From contig JACGZH010000006.1 in the NCBI GenBank assembly GCA_014706385.1, positions 124,001-188,000 of the forward strand: a DNA stretch of 64,000 nt, written 5' to 3'. Below, one piece after another: positions 23,321 through 36,178 of the stretch. The stretch comes from Phaffia rhodozyma (lineage: Eukaryota > Basidiomycota > Tremellomycetes > Cystofilobasidiales > Mrakiaceae). The notes beneath the pieces are model-generated. The model had not been told where the DNA came from. It saw only the letters and a program-made list of their open reading frames with translations, and ran no database searches. Positions within the stretch are counted from its first letter, which is position 1. Each line of letters starts with the position of its first letter. The translations under genes and the position numbers were made by a program.

Positions 23321-24687
23321 GTCTTCGATGAGGGTGTCTTTGTTCTTTTCCATGTTGAATCTGTCTATATTTTGTTTTATTAAAACTTGGTTTGACAGTC
23401 CAGTTTCTATCATCTTGGTACGCTTTCGGCTCGTTGTAGTTCGTGATACCTGTGTTATCTATTTCTTATCTCTTGTTTCGATACAGTGAAACCTTTCTCT
23501 CTGCATACTCTATTCTTTATGTGTTGATCTTTGCGAAGCGGTAGATATCTGTGTTCATACCACGTAGTGGAGTTTTGAGTGGAACAGGTGAACTTAAGAG
23601 TTTCCAAACCTTGTCAGGCGCGTAATGTTTCGCTGTTGTCTATAAAGTCCTCTTTACAGTCCTCTACACGTCTTTGGATCATATCTTTTTCCATACGTGT
23701 TGTTCTCTTCTCTGACGAGTACTATCACTGTATCCAATTAGAAATCTTTCAAAACCACTAACAGCAGAACAGCCCCGATAACCAACTTGTGATGAAAGAC
23801 AGAATGCAGCTGATTGACCGCCGGCTTTTTATTGCACACATAGAGAACGCACTAGATAGGACTTATTAGGAGGAATGCTTCTCATTAAGACAACGTAGTG
23901 ATGCACATGCATGACTTCAGGAAGAGGAGCTATAGATCGATCAGGGCTTTCTTTGTTTGTTCTTCGAATAATAAATCAGCGTAGACGGTTCAGAATGCGC
24001 ACGCGAATATCAAAATGTACATGTAAAGAGGTTGTCTATCGTGAAAGTCGTGATGCTTAGATAAAATTCTTCAGATTGAGGCGATATGGGCTGACAGCTG
24101 ACTGATCAGCTGTTTTTAAATGTTCATATGCCTCTTCAGTCATGGTGATGGTCATTAAGAGGGGATACAGTATGCAACAAACAGGAATCTGATTGAAGGA
24201 GACTGTGTTTCACTACAAACGTATTGGAATGAATTGTGCGTCTGGGTATGTCACATTATGCTGCTAGCGTCAGCCAAAAACCAGCCGAATATTCAACTGG
24301 CATCCCGTGCAGTGCCAGTAGTGCTCAGACGTTTGATGTTCAAAATGTTGGACTGACGAGAACGAAAGACCTCCAGGCTTAGTATTAAATATGAGGGGAA
24401 GAATACGTAGCGCGCTCTTTCTAGCTGTATATGACAAGATAGCTTCCAACATAGTCTTCCTGATCGCTGATGACAGTGACATTCGAACGTAACTATCTCT
24501 GAGCCAAAGATTCCGATGTTGTAACCAGGCAGCTATCATCTACAGTGCACATTGACTGGGTGGTTACATGTTTCGTCCTTTCTTAGACCCGGCTTTCGTC
24601 CACCGACACCAACCCACCCTTTCTTCCTCCGCTCCATCCTATCGACCTGAACCTGCTTTTCATTCAAAGCCTTTTCTCTTTTTTATC
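23321..24687. other. Long intergenic region
   Basis: These 1,367 bp contain no convincing ORF or tRNA. One perfect 8-bp inverted repeat (24094-24113, ACAGCTGA-CTGA-TCAGCTGT) is followed immediately by five T. The right end is a C/T-rich NOT3 leader. Confidence 0.4.
24094..24117 (+). terminator. Hairpin plus T-run
   Basis: Perfect inverted repeat ACAGCTGA / TCAGCTGT with a 4-nt loop, overlapping a T5 run. It could be a Pol III-type stop or chance; no RNA gene was found upstream. Confidence 0.2.
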
Positions 24688-27600
24688 ATGGCTCAAAGGA
24701 AGCTACAGTGTATGTGCCTCATCTCTTGTATTTTCAATCCAAATTCAAGGTCGATCACTAGAGATCAAAGACCATTTGAGCTATCTGTCTGGGTGGATTT
24801 TTCTGAAACCTTACCTGTTTGGGTGTCCTTCTTTCTTTCTCCTCTTCTTCTGGCGAATGACATTGGTTGTCTCTTATTTCAGCCGAGATCGACCGGACAC
24901 TCAAAAAAGTGACCGAGGGCGTTGAGCTCTTTGAGTCCATATTTGAAAAGATGAACGCCTCGACAAACGCGACTCAGAAGGAGAAGTGTGAGACCGATCT
25001 CAAAACTCAGATCAAGAAACTTCAGCGACTACGAGACCAGATCAAGACGTGGATCTCGAGTTCGGAGATCAAGGACAAGAATTCATTAACAGAAACGAGA
25101 AAGCTCATAGAAACGGTTAGTCTCAAGTGGTTAACTTCTTCCTCTATTCGCATCTCTTGAGTAGGTCAGAGAGCCTTCTGGGATATAAATGCTCTACGGA
25201 TGAGACAAAGCCGGAAGATGGTGAAACAACAGGGTTGAAAACTACCATCAGAATCTCTGTTGTTACCCTCTCTTGATCATTTCTTCAATAAAATTCCATG
25301 ACTCACTCTCTACCCAAACTGTGCTGACCCTCTACCTTGTTCTCTCGTACCATTGCCATTGAATTCCAATTAGCAAATGGAACGCTTCAAAGCGCTTGAG
25401 AAGGAGATGAAAACGAAAGCGTTTTCTAAAGAGGGTCTCATCCAAGCAGCCAAGCTTGACCCGGCTGAGAAGGCCAAGATGGACACTATCAACTGGCTTT
25501 CGTCCATGATTGACGAGTTAGCCAGGCAAATTGAGCAGTCTGAAGCAGAAATTGAGATTCTTGCTGCCTCTCAGGGCCGAAAAAAGAAAGGTTCGGGTGG
25601 TGAGCGAGTGGGTGAACTTGAACATCTCAACGAGCGAAGAAAGTGGCATGTAGGCCGAATGGAACTAGTTCAGAGGATGTTGGACAATGGGGGAATTACC
25701 GTCGACAAGGTGGATGCTACTCAGGAGGACATCAAGTATTTCGTAGAATCTAATCAGGTAAGTTCTCGTATTCTTCCTGAGTGCATATGTTTGGATGAGC
25801 TCGGTAGACTTACCCGCGTACTTTTCACAGGAAGAGGACTTTGAAGAGGACGAGGGCATCTACGATGAGCTTGAACTTACGGAAGACGATGATATGTATG
25901 GAGCTGGGGACGACTTGGTTTCTTCGCATGAGTCGGAGCCGATAGAAGGTTTGTCTCAGTCTTGGCTTCAATGTTGTTTGTGAGTTTTCCTCGTCTTTCC
26001 TCACACATAACAAATTGCATCTCTTCTTCTTGTCATAATATCCATCAGAGCCGGTACGAAGTTCGAAGCCCAAACCGCATCACCAGGACGACGATTCAAG
26101 TATGTCGAGTGGAGTGACGAAAGATAGGAAGCATTCTCAAGATGAGCATACGATACCAACACCAAAGAAAACACCTTCAAAAAGTGAGTGCCGTAAATAT
26201 CTTACAAGATGGCATATCTGGATCTGTCTTGTTCTAATTTTCTACATGTCTGCTAACATTTGATTTTGCTTTTCCAATCGCTTATCAGAACCAACACTAG
26301 ATTCGAAGCCCGCCGAGCGTAAGAGATACTCTGATAGATGAAAAATAAATAACACCCGCCAACTGTACGCTTACGAGTGACTTTTGCTCTTATCCTACAG
26401 CCGTACCTCCGATACCTTCGCCGAATTTCGCCAAACAGCCCATGTCCTCCGCTCTCAAGACAGGTCTACCAGTGACACCTTCGCCGCCTACGTCATCAAC
26501 TCAACCAACCTCTACCACCGCTGCGCCTTCTTTCACTGGTCCTCGACCGGCTACGAATGCTGTTCCTCTTCCTGCGATCCGATATGCGGCAGCTGCTGCA
26601 GCTGCTGTCGCCTCTCCATCATCAGTTGAATCTCCTACAGTGACAAAATCAGTTCCGGCCAATGCAACGTTGCCAAGTCCGGTGTTAACCTCTGCTACGC
26701 CTGCTCATCCTCCTACGACCAATTCTTCTACTTTTGCGCCGACTGCTGCTCCGTCCGTATCCACGCCGACAAATGCATCCGCACCCGCTGCTGCTGTCAC
26801 ACCCTCTGCTTCAATTCAAGCGCAATCATCCGCACCAACTTCGGCGCCTGCATCATCAGTGTCAGCTCCTAGCCCCTCCCTGGGTATGTCAACAGTTTTG
26901 AGCCCACAGAGTATCAACCAATCTACAATAGAGTGGTCAGGAGAAGAAAAGTCAGGAGGTGGAGATCAGTCCGCCAGACAGGCTCAGACGGTTGGCACCT
27001 CAGATACTGCTGCTAGTGTGCGTTTTTTGTTGAGCCTTCTTCTCTCTCTTTTGGAGAGTTGTACTCATCCGTGTCACTTGTGGCTTGTGTTCTTCTCTTC
27101 CTGAAACAAACTAGTATCCTTCAAGTTCCCAAACTCCCGCTCAAGCCTCTTCGACACTTCAACCGCCTTCAGCGTACCCTACCGACCAATCTGCGCCGAA
27201 TTCAAGCGGTCAGGTTCACACATCTCCCTTATCAGGTCTAACGTCGCCTCAGATGGGGTCGCCACTGAATATCCAGGCTCAAGTACAAAGAGGATCTGGA
27301 GCCGGGCCAGTAGGACCGCCTCCGATGTTGGGGCAGCAGCAGCCTGGTCAAACACAGCCACTTGCTCAGCAGCCGGTGGGATCTGGAAGCAGAGGGGAGA
27401 ACAGATTACCCAACGCGTTGGCTGATCTTGTGAGTAGTTTCGAGACTGCAAAGCAGAGATCTGCCTCGAGAAACGGAAATATCGATCAGATGCACTCTGC
27501 TCTTGAGGCTGGCTTGCATGCTTTGCCTCATCCACAGGACGCCGAGAAGTGAGTGCTCTTTCCTTGGCTTCAGTCTTTGTACATATGACGATGTTGACCT

Positions 27601-28089
27601 CTTTACTTCATATTCGTGCGAAAAAGGCCTCGATACTATGTTCCCAAGAATCCTTATCAGACCCCGTTGTACTATCCCCAGGAGCCATTCGTCGGGTTCC
27701 AGGATAAGACGATATATTCCAAGATGGACCTCGATACCCTGTTCTACATCTTTTACTACCACGCGAACACGTATGAACAGTGGTTGGCAGCACAAGAACT
27801 GAAGAGACAGTCCTGGAGGTTCCATAAGCAGTACTTGACTTGGTTCCAGAGGTTAAGTCAACCCCAGGCGATCACTGAAGATTACGAGCAGGGCATGTAA
27901 GTTGAATACCTTTCGTTTCTTCCTTCTCAGTCACCGATGTGGCAGAAAGCAATGACACGACCGATGGCTGACGGGAGCTGAGTCGTCCTCATGAACAATA
28001 GGTACATCTACTTTGATTGGGAATCATCATGGGTGCAACGAAAGAAGGCCGATTTCAGATTCGAGTACCGATGGCTTGAAGAGTATTGA
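24688..28089 (+). CDS. NOT3: CCR4-NOT complex subunit NOT3/NOT5
   Basis: Ten exons (24688-24709, 24883-25115, 25374-25757, 25831-25948, 26049-26183, 26289-26318, 26401-27017, 27115-27548, 27627-27896, 28002-28089) give 776 residues. The N-terminal Not3 coiled-coil domain (about residues 1-240) starts [20 protein letters not shown] and contains [14 protein letters not shown] and [14 protein letters not shown]. Acidic [15 protein letters not shown] and a long Ser/Pro/Ala/Thr linker follow. The C-terminal NOT box has [51 protein letters not shown] and [20 protein letters not shown]. The complex recruits deadenylases, and NOT5/NOT3 also senses slow codons on ribosomes. Fungi such as yeast have both NOT3 and NOT5; which orthologue this is, or whether one gene covers both, is not resolved. 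Confidence 0.95.
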
Positions 28090-28471
28090 TTCATCTTCTA
28101 TCTGTCTGTCTCTGCTGTCTTTCGTATCCCTTCCTTTTTTCTCTTTGTTTTTGGTCACCTGAGGTTTTCAGGTCTTTTTTTTTGCTCCTTTACCCTTACA
28201 TTCTACCTCTTTCGACCTTTCACTTTTATCTGATCTTCTGGGAAACAGCAACTTTTCTCTTACAACTTTTTCTCCTGCGCGTGCTTCCTTCCCTGTATCT
28301 CTCTAGTACAAATCTCAAATTATTTCAATCTCTTTTTAGGTCCCAAAAATTACAGTCTACACACGAATTGCCCAGATTGAAATCAAGAGGAATGGGATGA
28401 AGAGAAGTTTTGTCTGACCGACCAACTGGATGAACAAATGAACTTGTAAAAACTGCTGGACCCACCAACTC

Positions 28472-29469
28472 TCAGCGTCGGTTGTTCATCTGCATCCTCT
28501 CCAACTTTTCCATCTTTTTAGCTTTCTTTGCCTGGGTTTTTGTCAACTCTTCCTGCTTCTGTCCATTTGGCCCAGCGCCATCTCCGCCAGCTCTGGCTTG
28601 AGTGACAGTTGGAGAAGAACCAGATCTGCCGAACAGAAGGGGAGAGGCAAATGTGTAGACTTTGTAGAGCGCAAAGACAGGAACCTATTTATGTGAGGGC
28701 GGGGAAAGCTTCATCAGGCGGAGGAAGGGATTGATTTCCGAAGAAAAGACAAGGAAAGGAATGAGATGAAAAAGAGAGCGGGGCGTACAACGAGGATGAG
28801 GTAGTAGAATTTGTAACCGAACAAAGGTGTCAATGCTTGAAGTCCACAAGCAAAGTAGAAGCTGTAGCCGAACAATTTGAATGGATGTACGAAACAGTCA
28901 AAAAGTCATGATATTGCTTAAGATGAAGTGAGAAGAAAGAGACAAGCAGAAGAAGTGAAGGACAAACAAATCCAAGACCCATTCAACCACGCCTCCCTCA
29001 TTCCCCTCGAGCTCCACACTTCCTCTGAGAACACCGTTTCGGTCCCTCTTTGGTTTTCCGACAGTTCGGAGAAACGAGTAGGCGAAACCGGTCGCGAGGA
29101 AGAGTAGGGTAAGTAGGTATGATGGACCGGAGAAGAATGGGCGAGGTCGAAGGAGAAAACGGAGGATTAGATGAGCAGCCTGACGTCGGATTAAGGTATC
29201 AAGGCGAGTATGAGTACATAAACAATAAATCAGACAAGAAAGAGATCAAGCGAGGTAGGTATTAAGAAGGAGAAAGAACGGCTTAAACGAACATGTGTGA
29301 GACCGAAAGTATATGTGAGCCTCTTTAGGGCTGCCTGATTGGAGGACGTGATGCGTTTGCTGGACGCGTTAGCCTGAAGAATAAGAACAGACCAACATAT
29401 AAGTATCCGCTGGTCTGCATCATATCGGTAGTCAGAAGAGTAGCAAGATGAAGATCTCAGACTCACCAT
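28472..29469 (-). CDS. SND2: SND2/TMEM208-family ER protein (SRP-independent targeting)
   Basis: This is a small multi-spanning ER protein. Exon 1 is only the ATG (29469-29467), directly followed by GTGAGT. Exon 2 resumes after TTCTTCAG with ANASSKRITSSNQAALKRL, giving the expected MA.. N-terminus. Further exons read AAHLILRFLLRPRPFFSGPS with LLTLLFLATGFAYSFLR, then RGSVELEGNEGGVVEWV, then LFGYSFYFACGLQALTPLFG, and finally VPVFALYKVYTF with a basic tail KKAKKMEKLERMQMNNRR and TGA at 28472-28474. The Lys-rich end and hydrophobic pattern match TMEM208/Snd2, which directs some tail-anchored and multi-pass proteins to the ER. The exon 3/4 boundary near 28960 is approximate. Confidence 0.75.
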
Positions 29470-30485
29470 ATCTTCCTTTCTTGATTGTATGTGTGAGTGT
29501 GTATGCTCTTTCGTTTGTTTCAGATGGCCAAGCGATTGAGAATCGGGCTGGGCAAGTGGCGCCACTAAACCGGTGTAGATCACGTGTTTATGTACAGCCA
29601 TCCGTTAGCTAAGCATGTGGCGAATCGGTCGCGTGTCAGATGCACAACCGCGCGTCTACTTTAAGGACGCACTGGAGAGAGCACCATCAAGGTTAAGGTG
29701 ATGATGAGATGGATAATGTGAATGAATCATTCAGATCAAGTTCAAGGTCAAGGTCACTCAAACAAGTGTGAGTATCGAATAGCAATGAGCAAGGCTAGGC
29801 TAGGTTAGGGTGAAGTAGGAGCTAGGCTGAGTCGATGGTTACGTCTTTGTAACCACGTGATGAGCTGCCCCAGGTCTCACTGGCAGCAGCAGCGACGACG
29901 AGAGACGACTGACCGACGGCATCACCATCATCATCACCATCATCATCACCATCATCATCACCAAAACTATCATCATAGCGACCCCCACCTAGACGGTCTC
30001 TAGGAAAGAGATACATGAGGATACGTAACGAATCTATCTGAGACTGACTCTGTAAGCATGTGTGTATCTTGTTTATCCGTGAACACTTCGCTGATCGCTC
30101 ATCTTTTTTTCTGTCTTCTCTTTATTTGCCCACCATCTCATCGGCTCATTCCGGGTCGACCTTCCATCATCTAGAGAAATCAGATTCTTTTTCTGTTCCC
30201 TGTGATCCGTTCAATCCGCCCTTGTCTAGTTAAACTTGGCTCGTCGTATAAATTACCTTCCTCCTTATTTGCTCCATCCGGCATCTCTTGTTGATAGCTC
30301 GGCAAGCATCCTGTTCAATCGTAAGTATTTAACCTTCCTGTCTTAATTCTCTCGACGCTCGACATATAGTGGGAAATTTATCCGGCAGACCTTACGATTG
30401 AATAAGATCACTCATCACTTTATCGTATGCTTTCTGACAGCCAAAGTTATACTAATTATTAACCTGAAAGAAACAACCATACACG
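29470..30485. promoter_or_regulatory. Divergent region SND2 / unknown gene, with probable 5' UTR intron
   Basis: These 1,016 bp include CACGTG at 29581-29586 and 29854-29859 and a (CATCATCATCAC)n array (about 29920-29963). On the plus strand there is a likely leader intron: donor GTAAGT at 30321 and acceptor TTTCTGACAG ending 30440, 45 nt before the next ATG. Confidence 0.45.
29920..29963. repeat. CAT/CAC trinucleotide array
   Basis: (CATCATCATCAC)n, about three and a half copies, in the SND2 upstream region. Confidence 0.85.
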
Positions 30486-31721
30486 ATGTCCTTCCCAACG
30501 TCCACCTCTATTGATCTCCCGCTTTCGCTCGACCCTCGGGAACCGCCCTCCACACCTTCACCCCATAAGATCCGTACACCCAAGCGGACAACACCTCTTC
30601 CCTCCCGAACAAGCTCTCCGCACCCTGTCGGTCACCACACTTTGTCTTCTTCACCACTCAATCGATCGGCATCAATCTCATCAGGCACTGCCAAGGTTGG
30701 CTCTATAGGCGGAATTAGTAGGGACGAAGAAAAGGGAAGCGACATATTTGAGCGGGATATTGAAGGAAGAGGTGGAGAGATTGTCAGTTTAGCGACCGGA
30801 GAGCTCGACGATTCTTCAGGACCTTTAGTTCATGTCGGTCCAAACTCTCCACGCCCTCATCATCACCATCATCATCACCAGCAACAGCAACACCATCAGC
30901 GCCAGCAACAGTCTCATCATGTTCCTACACCCCGAATATCAGCCACCGATCAGTTGTTCCCCACTGTTCTTGACGATGCAATTGAGGCTCTCTCAGCCGT
31001 AGGAAACCAAGATGTTCTTGTAGTCACTCCGTCCAGGAGTCCTTCTAGAGCGGGGTCTCCAGGAGGGATGGATAGACTGAGGCGTGGTCTTGGTTTGGGT
31101 TCTTCGCCGGACGGGACCGGCAGTGGAAGTAAAAGCCCAGTGTTGAGTCTCGGGGAAGGAGGCAGAGAATTGTGGGATCTCAAGATGGCCGATCAGAGTG
31201 CGCTCGGTGAGGAGGTGGGTTTATTTATTTATCTGTTTATCTCTTGAGTGCGCGTGCGCGTATTAGATTCAAGTTCAAGACTTGACCGACATCTGCTTCT
31301 CAATCATTCCTTCTCTCAGTTTCTCTCTACGTCTTCGTCGCCTTCTCCGCCTCACTCTCTCCCAGCTAGCCCACACCCTTTGTCTCTCTCGTCCTCCTCC
31401 CATTCACTCCATCAGGCGTTCAACTCGATTGCGCTCCCTCCTTCGTACATACCTACTTCTTCAAACCCACACTCGTCCCCGCATAGATTAGCCTTTATCT
31501 CTCCACTGGATCTCAGGCTGTCTCCGCCTCTGTCGACCCATTCGCTCGCCACATTGACCGCTGGCTCGAGTTTGATACATCTAGGGGATAGAGAGAGTAT
31601 TACAGCATCTGCTTCAGCATCGACCCCGTCAAGTAGAGAACCCTCGGCAGTCGGCGAAAGAGAGGCTTCTGGGAGAAATCTCGAAGACAGGCTCGAGAAG
31701 GTACACGTGGTGGACTCTTGA
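30486..31721 (+). CDS. Unknown Ser/Pro-rich protein with His/Gln tract
   Basis: Two exons (30486-31214, 31320-31721) with matching phase give 376 residues. The N-terminal third is a run of S/TP sites and basic residues (PHKIRTPKRTTPLP). A His/Gln tract occupies about residues 126-145 (seven consecutive His and then Q/H). Later blocks are DQLFPTVLDDAIEALSAVG (helical), SRSPSRAGSPGG and RELWDLKMADQSALGEE. Exon 2 is Ser/Pro/Leu-rich and ends RLEKVHVVDS. No known domain. I preferred the CTCAG acceptor at 31319 because it keeps the low-complexity Ser/Pro frame open to the end; other acceptors give early stops or a less protein-like frame. Likely intrinsically disordered. Confidence 0.6.
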
Positions 31722-32421
31722 ATCTGAGTGAGGGACTGTCTCACCGACGGAAGTCGGGATGGAGAGTGTTTCGCCGTCTTTTTGTTTCTCTTCTCTTCAT
31801 ACATAACGCTTTTTGTTGGGTTTGAAGGACGGGGGAGAGGTCATCCTCGTGCTCTGTTGGTCTAAGAAATCTTGGCATGGTTCTCTCCATCCGTCAAAAA
31901 TCTTTTTTTTCAGGCGGATCCGTTCATCCGTTCATACTTTCACACTTTCATTATCTGTCCAACCTTCTCTTCTCCTTCGATCCTTTTCTCCTCCTTCGGC
32001 TTTTTGCTCCCTATTTTTTTCTTTCGCAGATATTCCCTTCTCTTTCATTCCATCCGTCCGCTCCGTTGCATCCGTCGTGTCACAGAACATGACGAAATGT
32101 TTCGACTAAACTCAGGCGTTCCATATTCCCTTTCTATTCCCTTGTGTCCACGCCATGTATTCCTCATCTCAAAACGCGGAGGATATCTGTTTGTTCGTTA
32201 CTTTTCTCTTGGTCGTGATTGTGATCGTGATCGTGACAATCTCCTTTGATCGTTGATTTATGAATGGTTCGAAAGAAACGAGATAGTGTGAAAGATGGGA
32301 GGAGAACCACAGGAAAGAAGGGGAATAGAGAGACGGAAGAACGGGCAAAGATATGTCCACTCTCTATGACGAAGAAAAGAGAAAGCTATAAGAAGCAAAG
32401 ATGAGGAATGAGATGGATACC
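31722..32421. other. Convergent 3' region
   Basis: This is 700 bp between convergent stops. It is T/C-rich on the left and A/G-rich on the right, with a short GTGATTGTGATCGTGATCGTG repeat near 32214-32235. No gene seen. Confidence 0.4.
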
Positions 32422-35400
32422 TTATTGGCCCCCGCTGGTCAGGTTTGCAGGGAACCCTGCGAAATCAGTCTGATCCTGTATCGGTTGACCTTCTCTCTGG
32501 AACGAAATCCTCAACCGAAGTCTGACTTGACTCTATTCTCATCAAGTCCATTCGACCGATCAAGAAAAGAAAAGGAGAAGAATTAGTCGAATCGAGGGTT
32601 GATGAGAAGTGAAAAAGAGAGCGAAAGCAAGAGACATACACCGACGGGAGCCATGATTCGCATTTGTTGAGTCTCAATCGAACCAGGAGCAACATCTGCG
32701 TTAGACATCGCAAGCATTTGCAGTTGTTGGGTCTACAAGACGTTTCATGAGGAAGGTATGAGTCAGTCATTAGTTTCAAAACACTGCTTCAATCCTTGTC
32801 TAAATTAGGAGAAGGCGAGAACTAAATAGAAAAAATAAAAAGTATAGGAAAAATAAACGGACTCGAGGAACGGCAGCCTGGAAATTGACACCCTGGATTG
32901 TAACCCCATCCAGAGCTGTAAACCTAGCGAGGATCTGAATGACACCCTGTTGAGTAGGCGAAGCCCTAGGTGTCAATGTAATCTTCAACCCATTCTTCTC
33001 ATACGCGGTATACGACTGAGGACCTTGAGCCGGTGCTGTCGGTTTTGGTGGCGCAGGTGCAAGTGCAGGAGTGGGAGCAGGTGCTGTAGTATCAAATAGA
33101 GAGCCGGAAACATTCGGCGGTAATGTCGATGCCGTCGAGGGGGTAGAGGTAGCAGAAGAAGAGTTTCCAAAGAGACCCATGATGTCATCTACTGCTGAAC
33201 GAGTCGACGCCGGCTGGGCTGAAGAAACAGTAGAAGCTCCGTTAGCCGGGGCGGCCGAGCCGGAACCAAAGATGTCGGCGAGGAGGTCGTGAGTATTTTG
33301 AACCGAAGCGGACGGTTGGGAGGACGAGGGTTGACCAGATGGATCGGCTGATTCAGATACATCGTCGCCTAGGAGGTCGAGAACCGTGGACGTATCTTTT
33401 GTGGTTTGTGTCGAGCCAACTGATCGGCGCTCACTTGCAGTCCCACCCATGATGGTAGCTTTGATCTCTGGCGGAGGCATTCTCTCTAATACGCCGTGCA
33501 TGATCTCACTCGCCTGGAGCAAACTACCATACTCGACTGATCTCTGCTGTAGCTCTAGATCCTGGATGTGGTCGTATCCATTCAACAACCTTGCGATTCG
33601 TCCAATTTGATCTGAACCCGGGGTATCCTCTGCGAATCTGGCAGAGAGCTTGACGAGAGCAGTGAGAACAAATTGAGAGGATAGTGTATTGGTGTATGGA
33701 GAGTTGAGGACAGAATTCAAGAGATCGATGATATCGCTCTGGGACACGTGCTTGACCTCTTCGCCTTCCTCCGCCCTCCATCCTTTGAGCAAGACATCTC
33801 CAAATTCTCCAATTAGCCAAACAGATGCCAAAGTCAGTGACTCTTGCGAAATGTCCGAGAGCAGAGCCAGATAAAGCTTCTGGACTGTATATGTCTGAAG
33901 TTCCGGGGTATGGCAGACCAATCGAATGAATGCCGATAGGATTTCTTCTCGTACAAAGTTACCCGCCTAGAAACGTCCGCGCACCAAAGAAGAAAAGACT
34001 CTTCATCTCAACCAACTATACAAGATGCCTAATATCAAAGAATACAGGAGATTCTCTCAGTTAAGAATAAGATGAACGTACGAGTTTAAGAACCCTAAGC
34101 ACGGTATCGATATGCCATCTCTTGTTAGGTGCGAACCTCTCGGCAGCCAACGCAATTTCCGTCGTCATTCCCAGTTTGAATTCTGCATCAGCCACCTCCA
34201 GGAAAGCCAAAAGCTCGCGAACCATGATTCGAACGTTTTGTTCGTTAGTCAGAGCGTAGCACAGTTCAAGAGCTCGTCGTCGAATGGAAATATCACCATC
34301 TCGGAGACAGTCCAGGATGATCGGCCGGTGTCGCTGAACCGAAGAAGTGTCGATAGTGACGACCTTGTTGAGCGTGTTGAGAGCGACATACCTGAAGCGC
34401 GCATTGAGTATTCCAGGGTTTAGGTCAATACTTCAAAAACATCGATGATATTTATGAATAACAATAGACGAACCGGATGTTGTTATCGCGATTGCTTAAA
34501 AACTTTCCAAGGATGTTGATTGCCATGACCCTCAAACCGCTGTCTGCCTCAATCTCCAATACGGCTAATACAGTCTCATACAGGATCGCATTTCCCACAT
34601 TCTTCGATCCGTCCGTGTTGGTCGCGACCTACACCCATCATTTCCGAGGAAAGAGCCCCCGATTAGCGAACGCTCTGAGCCTAGATGGAAAGAAAACGGA
34701 GAACCTGGATATCGAACGAGGATGTTTACGAACCTGTGCTAGAATATCGTTCATATCCTCACTCGCTTTGGCATCCCCTCTTCCAAGTAACCTTAGTAGC
34801 CTGAGGATCTTGACCTGGAGGAACGGATCGGTCACTCCGGATACGTCATGCTCGGGCGAATACCCAACGGTCGTCAGAGACTTCAAATGCTTTACCAACA
34901 GCGGAACCGCCTGAAGTCCGCCAGGGACGGAGAACGAAGATGAGAAAGCCGGGATGACCAAATAGATGAATTATCTGACCTAGCTTGTCAAAATCATAGA
35001 TGGGAAGCATACCTTTCGGAATTCATTTTTGCATTCCTCGTCCGACTGACACATCTCAATCACAAGCGTCACTCCGCTCAACAAGACACCATGGTTTCTG
35101 TCTTGAATCAGACTTCTGGCCTTGCTAATGAAATGATCAATCAAGTCAGGCACTCTCCGAACGATTCTTAGAGCGCAGAGAGCAGCCTGTTTATAGAGAG
35201 CGATCAAACCAAAGGAAATTATCCAACGAAAAATCAAAAGGAGCTCGGAAATCACGTCACATATATTGAAGAGAAACAAAGAGACTATCTTTACCTTTTT
35301 CCGTATGTACGTGTTGGAACTTCCAAGAAGCTTCTCCACCTCATTACAAAGATCCCTTGACATTTCCTCTGATGAGATGTTGGCAAAGGTGGAGAGGGCA

Positions 35401-36178
35401 AGCCCGACGGCATACATGTTTGAGTGATTCATATCGCTTTATGATCGTAGCCCGATTCAGCAAGAAAGAGGAGTCGTGGAGTCCAGAAATGAACAGAAAC
35501 TAGTCAGAGCTAAATGGAAGGGAGATCCCAAGCAAGTCTGAAGCAAAGGAGCAAGAGAAAGGAAGGATCTGAATGGGACGCACTTTTTCAGACTATTGGT
35601 GACCAACGTCAAAACTTCCTGATTCTCATCCAACAACAACATTGTTCCTAGATACCCTAGTCGCTTATCCGTGAACCTTGGACTGGCCACTAGCTTTAGA
35701 CACTCAATTTGACCGAAATGAGCTGGGTAACCCAACATGTGAATGTACAATAGTTTGGCAATGTTGTGATGTCTGGAGTAGGCGTCATCCTCTTTGAAGG
35801 CCGTTCGGATGGCAGCAGATTCTTGGGCGATGAGCGATCGTTCATCTGCTAGTGTCTATAGTAGCAGAATACATCCCGGGAGTAGAGAATGAAGGTAGGA
35901 GAAAGTGTGAGAACTAAGATCGGGATTGGAATATATATAAGAGATTAGGTGAAAACCCGAAGGGGGTAAAAAGAAAAAACGAACCTTGGCCGCTCGGAGA
36001 GCTTTGATCAAAGCTAGATACGAAGCCAATAAGACATTTTTTGAGCTCTTCTTAGCTCGTCCTCTAGTGAAGCATAGATAGCTCGAGAGGGAAGAAGAAG
36101 ATAGAGAACGAGAACGAGAAGAGCGGATGATAGAAGAGAAAGGGCGAGACACGTACTTTTGAGGTTCGAGTAAGCCAT
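32422..36178 (-). CDS. APL4: AP-1 clathrin adaptor complex, gamma subunit
   Basis: This is the large gamma-adaptin of AP-1, which sorts cargo between trans-Golgi and endosomes. Exon 1 is 22 nt (MAYSNLK, ATG at 36178). The alpha-solenoid trunk follows: [80 protein letters not shown] and [18 protein letters not shown], then [17 protein letters not shown] Ser/Thr/Pro/Ala hinge holds [15 protein letters not shown], a DLL/clathrin-box-like sequence. The ear domain has [29 protein letters not shown] and a C-terminal [16 protein letters not shown] before TAA at 32422-32424. Roughly 11-12 exons. Confidence 0.94.

Noticed and set aside
24270..24539. 89-codon minus-strand frame in the gap before NOT3
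   Set aside because: No motif, no splice partners and no family resemblance.
25116..25373. Possible box C/D snoRNA in NOT3 intron 2
   Set aside because: GGATGAG and CTGA-like words are present but do not fit the C box, and no terminal stem is seen.
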